Assembly: GCF_003144115.1 (NCBI RefSeq)
Contig: NW_020312020.1
Coordinates: forward strand, 283,935 to 347,934
Origin: Tilletiopsis washingtonensis
Lineage: Eukaryota > Basidiomycota > Exobasidiomycetes > Entylomatales
Reading direction: 5' to 3'
Length of the DNA: 64,000 nucleotides
Shown here: positions 53,179 through 62,752 of the stretch, one piece after another
Numbering within the stretch: position 1 is the stretch's first letter
Layout of the letters: every line of letters begins with the position of its first letter
Notes under the pieces: generated by a model
Told to the model about the DNA's origin: nothing
Databases searched by the model: none
The model's input: only the letters and a program-made list of their open reading frames with translations
Translations under genes and position numbers: made by a program

Positions 53179-54702
53179 CTACATGACGCTGCACTTGCAG
53201 CACCCGGCGCCGTCGTCTGCCGGCTGCGGCTGCTGCGGCCTTGCGTCGGCGGGCGCATGCGGCGGATAGCGCGCCGTGTCGAGGTTCGTGAAGGGCTGCG
53301 ACGAGCTGGAGGCATCTTGTCTGCCGCTGCGGCGCACCGACGCAGGCGTCGCATCCGAGCTTCGCTTGTCGGACGAGAGGTGCGGCGCTGGCAGCAGATG
53401 CTGTTGCTGGGCTTCGAGCGCCTGCTGCTCATCGAGCAGCTTCGCCTCAGCCTCAGCCTGCGCATTGATGGCCTGGAGCCGCGCCGCCTGCTCCTCGCGG
53501 TCGCGCGAGTCGCGCAGCGCCATCTGGCTCTTGCTCAGCGGCATGCCGCGCGTGTCCCACGTGTCGATGAGGCCGTCTGCGCCGGCGCCCTCGGCAATGA
53601 GGCGCTCCTGCGCCACGCGCCGTGCGATGGCTGGCGGCAGCACTTCGTCCCACGGCGATGCTGGTGCGCTATTGCTCGCGCTCTCGCGCTGCGGCGTGCC
53701 AGGCGCGCCGCCCAGCGTGGCGCCGCGCTGCCGCGCCGGAGAAGGCACGCCGCCCAAGGGACCAAAGTCGCTCAGCATGGCGTCCGAGGGCGTCGAGTCG
53801 CGCCGCGAGCGCATGTTCGGCAGCGTCGCCGGCGGCTCGTAGGGACGGACTGCTGGCGGAGGCGTCGCGGGCGGCCCGGCGCTGGCCATGCTGCGTGAGG
53901 AGGCGTGGCTCGCCATGCCGTTCGGCTTGGCGGTCCCGTCTTGGCCGTTTGCTCGTGCGCTCGACGTCCTGCGCGGGCGCTGCACGGGCGCCTGAATGCG
54001 TGTGTCCGGCGGACTCGGGCTGCGTTCTGCGTGCGCCTGGTGCGGCTTCGTGCGCGTAGCAGCCCCAGCAGCAGCGGTGCCGACGGACGGGCGGCGCACG
54101 ACGGCCGGCGGGCGCATGGGCGTGCTGAGCGTGCGCATGCGCGGCGACGGCTCGGCGGCCTGCAGCGCCGCCACGCGCGTGCGGCCGGCAGACGATGATG
54201 GCTCGGCGTCGCCCATGCCCGGCAGCGGCGGCGGTGCCTCTGCCGGCGCCCGGCGTCGCGGATCCTCCTTGGCGCCGCGCAGCGAGCCGGCCGAGCCGCG
54301 CTCGCGCGCCAGCGAGCGCGCCCGCTGCCGTGCACGCTCGCGCTTTGCCTCTTGGCTCTCTGCCTCTACGCCGGCGTGCTGCGGCTGCGGCTGCGGCTGC
54401 CACGGGCCCGTGACGCTGCGCGGCGCCGTGCCTCCCGCCGCCGGCTCGGCGTCGCCGCGATGCGCCGAGCGCGCCGCACGCGCTGCCAGGGCGTCGGCGC
54501 CGAGCGGCGCCCATGCGTCGGGCCCCACGGCGTCGATGCGGCTGATGCGGCGGCCCAGCTTGGCCGACTCGGCCTCGAGGCGCTTGCGCAGCGCCGGCAC
54601 AATCTCCTCGTCCCACGCGTGCGCCGGCGCCGCGGCCGGCGCGGCCGGCGCCCAGACGTCGCGCTCGTGCGCCGCGGCAGGCAGCACGCCGAGGCTCGTC
54701 AT
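53179..54702 (-). CDS. Disordered protein with a C-terminal CaaX prenylation box
   Basis: A single exon encodes 507 residues ending in CCKCSVM. The last four residues (CSVM) fit a CaaX box ending in Met, which favours farnesyl transfer. The two cysteines just before it could be palmitoylated, giving a typical dual membrane anchor. The N-terminal 60 residues look partly folded (WDEEIVPALRKRLEAESAKL, GRRISRIDAVGPDAWAPLG). The middle is Arg/Pro/Ser-rich and disordered. A helical region at about 370-455 (ARRVAQERLIAEGAG; REEQAARLQAINAQAEAEAK) is a likely coiled coil. Family not recognised. A peripheral plasma-membrane adaptor is the natural inference. The start is the first Met after a long basic, non-conserved in-frame stretch. 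Confidence 0.72.
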   Translation of the reverse strand: MTSLGVLPAAAHERDVWAPAAPAAAPAHAWDEEIVPALRKRLEAESAKLGRRISRIDAVGPDAWAPLGADALAARAARSAHRGDAEPAAGGTAPRSVTGPWQPQPQPQHAGVEAESQEAKRERARQRARSLARERGSAGSLRGAKEDPRRRAPAEAPPPLPGMGDAEPSSSAGRTRVAALQAAEPSPRMRTLSTPMRPPAVVRRPSVGTAAAGAATRTKPHQAHAERSPSPPDTRIQAPVQRPRRTSSARANGQDGTAKPNGMASHASSRSMASAGPPATPPPAVRPYEPPATLPNMRSRRDSTPSDAMLSDFGPLGGVPSPARQRGATLGGAPGTPQRESASNSAPASPWDEVLPPAIARRVAQERLIAEGAGADGLIDTWDTRGMPLSKSQMALRDSRDREEQAARLQAINAQAEAEAKLLDEQQALEAQQQHLLPAPHLSSDKRSSDATPASVRRSGRQDASSSSQPFTNLDTARYPPHAPADARPQQPQPADDGAGCCKCSVM

Positions 54703-56705
54703 GGCTGCGGCGGTGCAGCGGTGCGCAGCTCGGCGCGCCGAGGGTGGATGGCGGCGCGCTGGATGGCCGGGCCGGCCGGCGGCGGCGCAGGAGAGCTGAG
54801 GACGAGAGGATGAGGGGTGGGGCTGCGAGGATGTGGGTCGTGGCGATGAGGCGTGCTGATGGTGGTGGTGGTGGTGGGAGACAGGCGCCGCTGAGCAGGA
54901 GACGAGGCGGGATGAGGCGGCGGCGGCGGCGGCGCTGGAGGTGAGAGGCGGCGCCAAGGACAAGCAGCGAGAAGCGAGCTCGAGGCGCAGAAGGCACCGC
55001 GGCGGCGGCCGCGCGAGCGGCAGCCGCTGCACCGCCTTGGCCTTTCGCACGGGCAGCGCAAGGCGCGCCGCTGTGCCGCATGCCGCCGCAGCGCTACGCC
55101 CGCACCGCGGCGCTGCCCCTCGCGCGCGCGGCGTGCCGCTCCGCAAGCGGCCGCGCGACCTTCGCCATGATGAGCCCCGCACCAGCCGCACAAGCACCGC
55201 TTCCATGCTGCGAGCGCCGGGGCATCAAGATTTGCGCGGGAGCAGAGCGACGGGCGATCAGGCACCGGCGGCGGCTCCGGCTCGCAGCGGCACGGCGCAC
55301 AACGTGGCCGGCGGCCGTCCTCGCGGTGCAACCGGCTGGTGCAGCTCGCAGGACGCAAGCAGCGTCGTGCGCAGGCTCGCACCGACGTCTGTAGCACCCG
55401 GATGCATTCGAAATGTCGCCTGGACCGGTGGCTTGAGATCCTTCCACGCTGCAGCTGCTACAGACGAGAAGCGAGGCTGGCGGGTGGGGGCGGCGAGCAT
55501 AAAGTCGTGCCTCGGGGCGCCGGCCGCTCCGGACGCGTCCGGCCTGCACTCAGCCGCTGCTGCCCGGTTGCGGCACCTGTCGAAGCAGGGTGCGAGGGCC
55601 TGCAAGATGCTTTGCTCTCCGTCCAGCGACCCGCCTCTCAGGCCCTTGGCCGACGCAAGATGAAGTGCCGCCTGCCCCTGCACGGCCACGGCGCAGCGCG
55701 CGCCGCGCGCGCGCCCCTTGGGACGCGCCTGCGCGGCTCTGGCGAGCCTGGGGGCTGCGCAACGTCTCGCTTCAGCCTCGCTTTGAGTGTCTAGCCTCGC
55801 CAGCCGCGACCCGTCGTTTGCTGTCACTCCACCCGGGCTCAGCTCGGCCACGGCCGCGGACCTCTCCGAGCCCCTGCCCAAAGGAGTTAGCGAGGCTAGA
55901 TCTGTCAGTGAGGAGGCCGGTCCGTGCGCCAGGCCGGATGAACATGCGACTTTGCCTCGAACATTCGGCCATGCGGATGCGCATCTTGTCCTTGCTCTCG
56001 CTCTCTTGTGGCAGCTCGTGCCAGACTGGCGGAACGTCGCTGCTGGAAGCGGAGGCGCTGCACGAAGGATCAAGAGCTCGTCGGGGCGAGGCAGCTCGGG
56101 CGATGACGCTCTGCTGAGCGCTGAGGCTGCCGCGCTGCGCAGACGCCGCAACCGGCACCGGCTGCCTCTGCGCTGCTGACGTGCGCCGGCGGCCCAGCGA
56201 TCAACGCGCGCCGCTTTCCTTTCTCCACATGCGCTCCACGGCGAGCCTCCGATGCAGGGTCCTCGCAGCGGTGGCTTGGGCCAACCAGAGCGAGCGCGAT
56301 GGCAAGCTAAGCAGCGCAGCACCGATGCGCAGCGCCGAGCGACGGCGGCAGCATGGCGGGCGTCTCATGGCAGCACGAGCATCTCATGAGCCGTGACGGG
56401 AACTCGGCGCGGACGGTACGGCAGCGTTGAGCGGAGGTGCGCGAGGCCGCGCGGCGCCGGTGCCGCTGCTTGCGCTCTGCGTCATGAGGGAGCTGACGCA
56501 CGATCGGGCAGGCCGCGAGGGTGTTGCGCCGCACCGCACCGCAACGGCGAGCGACGCTGCTTAGCAACCCTTCGGCCTCGGGCAGCACGGCGCCAGCCAG
56601 AGTACAAGGAGCACAGCGAGGCGTGGTCCTTTCTGCCGTCCCACCACCACCTCCAGCTCCTAGCCAGCTGCCACCCACCCACCCAACCCACCCACACTCT
56701 CCACC
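54703..56705. other. 2-kb divergent intergenic region upstream of catalase
   Basis: No supportable gene is seen. A nested inverted repeat lies at 55790-55900 (listed separately). The catalase side ends in a CCACC-rich leader (56640-56705). Open frames on both strands have no family resemblance. Confidence 0.45.
55790..55900. repeat. Nested inverted repeats, possible structured RNA element
   Basis: The outer arms TCTAGCCTCGC (55790-55800) and GCGAGGCTAGA (55890-55900) are perfect 11-nt complements. Nested inside are ACTCC (55826-55830) with GGAGT (55883-55887) and GGGCTC (55835-55840) with GAGCCC (55868-55873), in the correct order for one branched hairpin. It lies about 0.8 kb upstream of catalase. 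Confidence 0.6.
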
Positions 56706-59201
56706 ATGGCCCCCTCCGCCACCAGCACGGCCTCGGCGCCGGCCGCGTCCGGCAACCCCGTTGCGCTCGGCGAGCCCGGCTACCACCTGCCCGTGCGCAG
56801 CTTCGCCGACGACGCGTACGGCACGACGGGCATCTACACGACGAGCAACGGCGTCGCCGTGCCGCACCCCTACGCGTCGCAGCGCGTCGGCCAGGACGGC
56901 CCGCTGCTGCTGCAGGACCACCACCTGGTGTGAGTGAGGCGGATTGCTGGGCGTGGAGAGCATGCCGCCGCAGAGGTGCTGCAATGCGGCAGCGCCACCG
57001 CGGCGGTGCAGCATGCCGCCGATGCCGTGCCACCGGCACGGCAGTGGTGCTGCGGGCATGCCGCCGATGTTGGACCTCGCAGACCGCTCATGTTGGACAC
57101 GCCACTCACTCCATCCGCCCGCAGCGACCTCCTCTCGCACTTCGACCGCGAGCGCATCCCCGAGCGCGTCGTGCACGCAAAGGGCGGCGGCGCCCACGGC
57201 AAGTTCACCTGCACGCACCCCATCCCGCACCTCTCCGTCGCCAAGCTCTTCGGCGAGGCGGGCAAGGTGACGCCCGTCACCGTGCGCTTCAGCACCGTCG
57301 GCGGCGAGAGCGGCTCGCCCGACTGCGCACGTGGTGCGTCGGCAGTCAGAGTGGCTGCCTTGCACGGCGCACATCGCTGACCCGCCGCTCAGACCCGCGC
57401 GGCTTCAGCATCAAGTTTAGGACCGAGGAGGGAGTGAGTGCCCATGTGTCGGCGGCGTCGTCGTCAACGCTGCCATGCTGACAGTGCGCCACGCAGAACA
57501 TGGACTGGGTCTTCAACAACACGCCCGTCTTCTTCCTGCGCGACCCGGCCAAGTTGTGAGTCGCCGCGCAGCCTCCGACGCGTCGCCTCTCCTCCATCGT
57601 ACTCAGCTCCGTCTCCTCGACAGCCCGAACTTCATCCACACCCAAAAGGTGCGAGAAGAAATTGGGCTTTGCAGCGCTCGAGCACGGCTGACATGACCCT
57701 TGACCGCTCAGCGTCACCCTGTCAGCCACGCCACGCACGGCGATGACAGCACGCAGTTCTGGGACTACATGGGGTGAGTGCGGCCTCTCCCCCTCCTCCC
57801 GCAAGCGCTCACACTGCCAAGAAACAACCCAGAGAGCGTGCACCAGTTTATGTATCTCTTTGGCCGTGAGTGTCCAGCGCTTCTGCCTCTTTGCTTTTTG
57901 CTTTTTGCTGACCGCCCGCCACAGCCCGCGGCATCCCCAAGAGCTGGCGCGAGATGCAGGGCTACTCGGGCCACACGTTCAAGTTCATCAACGAGAAGAG
58001 CGAGTGAGTCTAAAGCAGCGCCGCATCGTCACCTGCGCCTCAGCTGACGTCTATGCAGGTGGGTGTACGTTCAGATCCACGTGCTGTCGCAGCTCGGCAC
58101 CAAGAACCTCACGTCGGCCGAGGCCGCCGAGGAGAGCCCCGACGCGCACCAGATCGACCTCTTCAACGCCATCGAGCAAAAGTCGTTCCCGAAATGGGAT
58201 ATTTGCTTCCAGCAAATGACCCAGCAGCAGCAGCAGGAGCGCAACATCCCTGTCTTTGACCTCACCAAGACGTGGTCGCGCAAGGACTTCCCGCTGCAGC
58301 CGCTCGGCGAGCTCGAGCTCAACACCAACGTCTCGAACTACTTCGCCGAGGTGCGTGCCGTGTGCTGTCTGTGTCCGTGCCGTGCTCAACTGTGCCCCTT
58401 CGTAGATGGAGCAGGTCGCCTTCAACCCCGCGCACCTCGTGCCGGGCATGGAGCCGTCCGCCGACCCGGTGCTGCAGTCGCGCCTGTTGTGAGTGGCCAC
58501 GGCCTCAGATGGTCCTTCCTGCCCTCGCTGACGAGCCCGCACCTCAGCTCGTACCCCGACGCGCACCGCCACCGTGTCGGCGTGAACTACCAGCAGATTC
58601 CCGTCAATCAGCCGCTCGTCCCGATCTGTGAGCACCCTGTCGCGCGTCACATGTACCGGCGCTGACGTCTTTCCTCAGACAACTTCCAGCGCGACGGCGC
58701 CATGGTGAGCTCCCCCGCTGCGCGGCTCCGCAGCACTCCGCTCACACCCCTCTGCAGGCCTTCTACAACCAGGGCTCGCGCCAGCTGCACCTCTCGTCGC
58801 TCGCGCCGCCCAGCATCGAGAAGGCACAGTACGACATTGCCTCCATCGCCGGCTACCCCGACGCGCACGCCATCAACTTCCTCTCGACGGTGACGCCGGC
58901 TGACTTTGAGCAGCCGCGCGAGCTGTACCGCCGCGTCTTCACGCAGGAGGAGCGCGAGGCGCTCGTCGAGGAGGTCGCCGGCCACATGGGCAACGTGAAG
59001 CAGGACCGCGAGGACATCCTCGCGCGCGCCATTGCCGTGTGGGGCCAGGTCGACGAGGACCTCGGCGCGCAGCTGGCCAAGAAGACGGGCATCAAGAGCT
59101 ACGCCAAGTCGCTCAAGGAGATGCGCTTCATCGGCAGCAACCACCCGGACATGCTCGCCACCGACGCCATCCGCCAGCTCAAGCCCGTCGCGGCCGCCTA
59201 G
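56706..59201 (+). CDS. Haem catalase (small-subunit, clade 3 type)
   Basis: Catalase converts hydrogen peroxide to water and oxygen. Thirteen exons (56706-56929, 57125-57333, 57393-57433, 57497-57555, 57624-57648, 57712-57773, 57822-57865, 57925-58003, 58059-58350, 58406-58488, 58548-58627, 58679-58704, 58758-59201) give 555 residues. The catalytic His is in [16 protein letters not shown] (about 92). The distal Asn is in [14 protein letters not shown] (about 166). The haem-ligand Tyr is in [14 protein letters not shown] (about 375). [16 protein letters not shown] and [14 protein letters not shown] also match. The length excludes the large-subunit class with its flavodoxin-like tail. No signal peptide and no SKL-type peroxisomal end (it ends PVAAA), so it is probably cytosolic. 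The exon 7 acceptor, CAAG, is atypical. Intron 1 carries internal repeats. Confidence 0.94.
56960..57065 (+). repeat. GCATGCCGCC repeats and a hairpin in catalase intron 1
   Basis: GCATGCCGCC occurs at 56960, 57011 and 57056, the last two followed by GATG. A perfect 8-bp hairpin, GCCGTGCC (57024-57031) / GGCACGGC (57035-57042), lies between copies. Intron 1 (195 nt) is the longest in this gene, and the repeats account for much of the excess. Confidence 0.75.
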
Positions 59202-59331
59202 GCGATGACCTGACCTGATGAGACCCCCCTCGCGCGGACCAGAAACACCAAGCGCGAGGGCCTGTCGCGTGTTCCCTCTATTCCCGCCTCTTTGTCCGTC
59301 GAGGAATTGAATTGTCCTCTCTCACGCCAGC

Positions 59332-59822
59332 TCACCGGGAGCAGTGTGCGAGGCCGGCCCACGCGTCTGCCGCGCCAGCGACGTGCACGACGGCCGGCTG
59401 CCGTGCCAGGCTGCGCCACTGGGCGCTGAGGCGGCGCATCTCGGCGCTGTACGGCGCCGCCAGCTGGCCGCCGAAGCGTGCCGCGGCCTGCGCCGGGTCC
59501 TCGGCCTCGCGCGGCACGGCGGCCGCCTGGAGGAACGCATCCTGCGCGGCAGCGAAGACGCTGCCGTGCAGGTCGACGGCGCCGCGCCGCTGGTGGCCCT
59601 GCGAGAGCGTCAGCCGGTGGAGCCTCGAGGGACGGACAGCGGCACGCACGCGCTTGAATGGCCGGCTGCTGGGCTGGGCGCTGGCGCTGGCCGGGGCGCC
59701 GCGCTGCGAGGTAGACGCCATTGCCTGGGCAAGGAGCTGGGCCGGCGTGAGCGCGCGTCGTCGACACAGTGCTGCAGACGCACCTCGGGAGGGGCCACGA
59801 AAAAGGGCGTCGAGCGAAGCAT
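59332..59822 (-). CDS. Small basic protein, possibly mitochondrial, unknown family
   Basis: Two exons (59822-59784, 59736-59332) give 147 residues. The intron is 47 nt (GTGCGT...CCAG) and moves the frame from MLRSTPFFVAPPE into LLAQAMASTSQRG. The N-terminal 60 residues are rich in Arg, Ser and Ala and nearly free of acid residues, as in a mitochondrial presequence. The rest (DLHGSVFAAAQDAFLQAAAV; RFGGQLAAPYSAEMRRLSAQ; WRSLARQPAVVHVA) reads as helices. Family not recognised. Using the internal Met alone would remove the intron and the targeting-like start. It is convergent with catalase; the stops are 130 bp apart. Confidence 0.5.
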
Positions 59823-60408
59823 CGTGACGAGAAGAGATAGATGTGAAGCGCCGAAGTGCGTGGAAGCAGCAAAAAAGCGAAGAGTAGCAGAAGAGACCGG
59901 CTCGAGAAGGCGCAGGGTGAAGAGAGCAGGACCAGCCTGTGGCAAGCGAAGCGAGAGAGAGAGAAGAGAGAGGAAGACCAGCTTCGTTTGCGACCGAAGA
60001 AAAGGGCGAATGTAGGTGGTGGTGCGGAGGAGAGCTGGCCGAGGCGGGCAGTGCTCCGTACGACATGCGCGGCGGCGACGCAGGCGGCGGCTGCTCAGGG
60101 GTCGACGCCTCCTCAGGGGCGGCGGCGTCTCAGGGGTCTGTCGTGAGTGACCCTGACGCCCGCTCCGACGCCCACCCGCGCTCTCCCACTCTGCTGCGTC
60201 TGCGTGCGGATTTCGCCTTCGGGCAGCACAGCGCTGAGGTGCTTGTGCCAGAGCAGCCCGAGTCGCGAGCGCGCCCTCGACGCGATGTCGTCGCCTGACA
60301 TGGCGGCAGCAGGCGCAGGTCCGCAGCGTCTCCAATGTGCTCCGCCTCCCGCTCTTGGCTGTGCAGCACTGCAGATGGATATCAATGATGTGTGGGTATG
60401 TAGACAAA
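59823..60408. other. Intergenic region, nothing recognised
   Basis: This is 586 bp upstream of the small basic gene and downstream of the nuclease-kinase gene. It is purine-rich at 59850-60010. No gene or repeat is supported. Confidence 0.45.
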
Positions 60409-62752
60409 TCACGCTGCGCGCCATTGCGAGTCGTCCAGCTCCGCCAGCGCCTCGTCCATTTCTCGCCTGCAAGCCACGCCATCGGGCGGGCCTCCCTGCA
60501 CCTGCCACTCTGCGTCCTCAAAGTCCACGAGGAACACCTTCTGCTGCTCCTTGCTCCACATCATGTTGCACAGGGCAACATCACCATGCGTGGCGAGCGC
60601 GTGGAGCTGCCGGTATGCCTCGAGCACGGCCGCGCGCACCAGCGCAGCGGGCGCCTCGGGCGACGGCTGGAGCGTGGCGAGCGACTCGCCCACGTCCTCG
60701 AGGATGAGCGCATCGACGGCGTTGGGCTTTAGGCGCAGCTTCAGCGGCGCGTACGGGCCAAAGAGCCTCGGGATGACCACTCCATGCAGCGACGCGAGCG
60801 CAGCGTAGGCCGCGGCCTCGTGGCGCGCCACGGCCTCGAGCTCCTCGCGCTCCCGGGCCTCGGGCCACTCTTGGTCGAGCCATGGAGACTCTCCCTCCTC
60901 GCGCAGCACCTTGACGACGACGGACACGGCGTCGGCAGGCGCGCAGGAGCGCAGGTACGGCTGCGGCACCCGCTCGGGCTCGGGCTCGCTGAGGCGCGAC
61001 GAGTGCGAGCCTTGATAGAGGTCGAAGTGCCGGCCCTGCGAGAAAGGCAGCAGCTTCACGTAGAGAAATGAGCCAAGGACGTCGCCCGATTGTGTGCTGC
61101 CATCATCAGCGGCGCGCGGTCCGTTCTCGCCGCCAGGGTCCGACACAGCGATGCGCTGCCTCTTGGGCTCTCTGCCGTCGGCATCACCTTCTGCACCGCG
61201 AACGCCGCGCTTTGTTTGTTGCTCGAGCGCCGCCGAGCGCGCAGTCTCCCTGAACTTCGCCGGGAGAAGCTCGATGACTTCGAGCACCTCCTCGGTCCAG
61301 ATTTGCCGGTTGAAGGGCTTGGCACGGACGTGCTTCGAGCGTGCATAGAGAGCCCACGCCACGATCGAGGTAATGATGTTGGCGGGCGGGTCCGCCGTGG
61401 TGAACTTGGTCTGGGCTGGGGCCGAGGAATCCGAGACGATGCTTGGGTCCAGGAACGCAGCCACGCCCTCGGCCGCGAAGGAGAGATGGCCTGCTTGAAG
61501 CTCGACGGGGACAAAGACATTGCCGTAGTCCCTGTTGTGCACGAGGCAGAGAGGAGTCATTGCGTCAGCGCGGCACAGGCGGCGAGCAGCAGGCGAGGAC
61601 ATACGCGAGGACGGAGGTGCACTGCACGTCCACCAGGGCCGCCTGAGCGAAGAGCTGGTAGACAAGGTGGCGGTCGAGCTCGCGCCAGCGCGATCCGGGC
61701 GCGACGGCGGCGTCAAGCGGAGAGATGCGGCGCTCCGTGGCGCGCGCGAGGTCGACTTGACTGCGGTTCTTGACCTCGATGAGGCCGACTACATCATCGC
61801 CTGTGGCGCAGCAGCGAGGCGAGGAATCAGTACCGCAGCGACGACGGCAAGCATGTCGCCGTGCCACTGACCAGCATATAGCAGCAGATCGGGTTGCACC
61901 AGACTCCATAGCGCTTTGCGCGTGTGCGCGTCTTTGACCTCGACGAGCTTCAGCGGTTGCTCCTCCGGTGAGGCGAGCGCAAGGAGGCCGAAGAGGCTGT
62001 TGATGATCGGGCCATGGGCAGTGTACCACTCGGTCGTCCAGGCAGGCTCAGCCAGTCCACGGTCGGATCCAGCAAAGGAGCCCTCGGTGAGCAGTACTTG
62101 GAGATCTTGGATGCTCAAGACGATGTCAGAGCCCTCGACGAGCGCGGCAGGCGCGCAGCGCACGTCGGGCGGCAGCTCGCCCGGCCCTTGCTGTGCCACC
62201 CAGCGCTCGACGTCGCCTGCCGCGTTCTCGAAGATGCTCTGCACCAGCGGCGACGAGAGCGACTCGGCAGGCGTATGCGCGTGAGTCGTAGGATCGTGGA
62301 CTTCGGCAAGGCTGCGCGCAAGCAGGTGTCAGTGCTGAGCGCGACGGGCCATGTGCGCAGGTCACCGCTCACCCAACGCCGGACGAGGCTACGTTGGCGA
62401 CCTTGAGAATGCCCAGCACCTCGAGCTGCTTTGCAGTCAGCTTGGCCGCGCCCAAGCTCTTCTTGACGCCCGTGTGATCCAGCACACTGCCAGACTCGCC
62501 GTAGCAAAAGTCGGGGTCTTTGGCCAGCTGTACGAGGCGCGGCGATGCGGCGGCAGCGCTAGAGCTGGGCGGCAGACGGAGCTGCACCGTCCAGAAGTGC
62601 CGCTTTCTGAGCCGCCGGCGGTCTGGCTCCACGGCCTGCGTCTCGCTGCCCTGTCCCTCCTCCGCCGCCTTCTCTTCGACCGTCCGAAAGCGCACAGCCG
62701 AGGAGGTGCGGCCATCGGCCCTCAGCCGTGCCTCGGAGACGACACGGCCCAT
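60409..62752 (-). CDS. PD-(D/E)XK nuclease-like plus kinase-like fusion protein
   Basis: Four exons (62752-62373, 62311-61872, 61800-61605, 61531-60409) give 712 residues. Residues about 130-340 contain QPDLLLYAGDDVVGLIEVKN: Pro-Asp at 267-268, then Glu-Val-Lys at 282-284, the spacing expected of a PD-(D/E)XK nuclease core. The strand EPLKLVEVKD lies just upstream. Residues about 470-690 form a divergent kinase or aminoglycoside-kinase-like domain. It has SVVVKVL (lysine strand), a hinge at ALILEDVGES, the catalytic loop HGDVALCNMM (His654, Asp656, Asn661) and DFED (675-678) in place of DFG. Similar nuclease-kinase fusions occur in fungi and in Crinkler-type proteins. Activity, substrate and role here are unknown. 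Exon junctions keep both cores intact. Confidence 0.72.

Noticed and set aside
55258-56322. A 354-codon minus-strand frame upstream of catalase
   Set aside because: The composition is Arg/Ala-rich with no predicted fold or family resemblance. It is open by chance at high GC.
59202-59331. C-terminal peroxisomal signal or second domain for catalase
   Set aside because: The frame stops cleanly at 59201 after PVAAA, and nothing downstream continues the protein.
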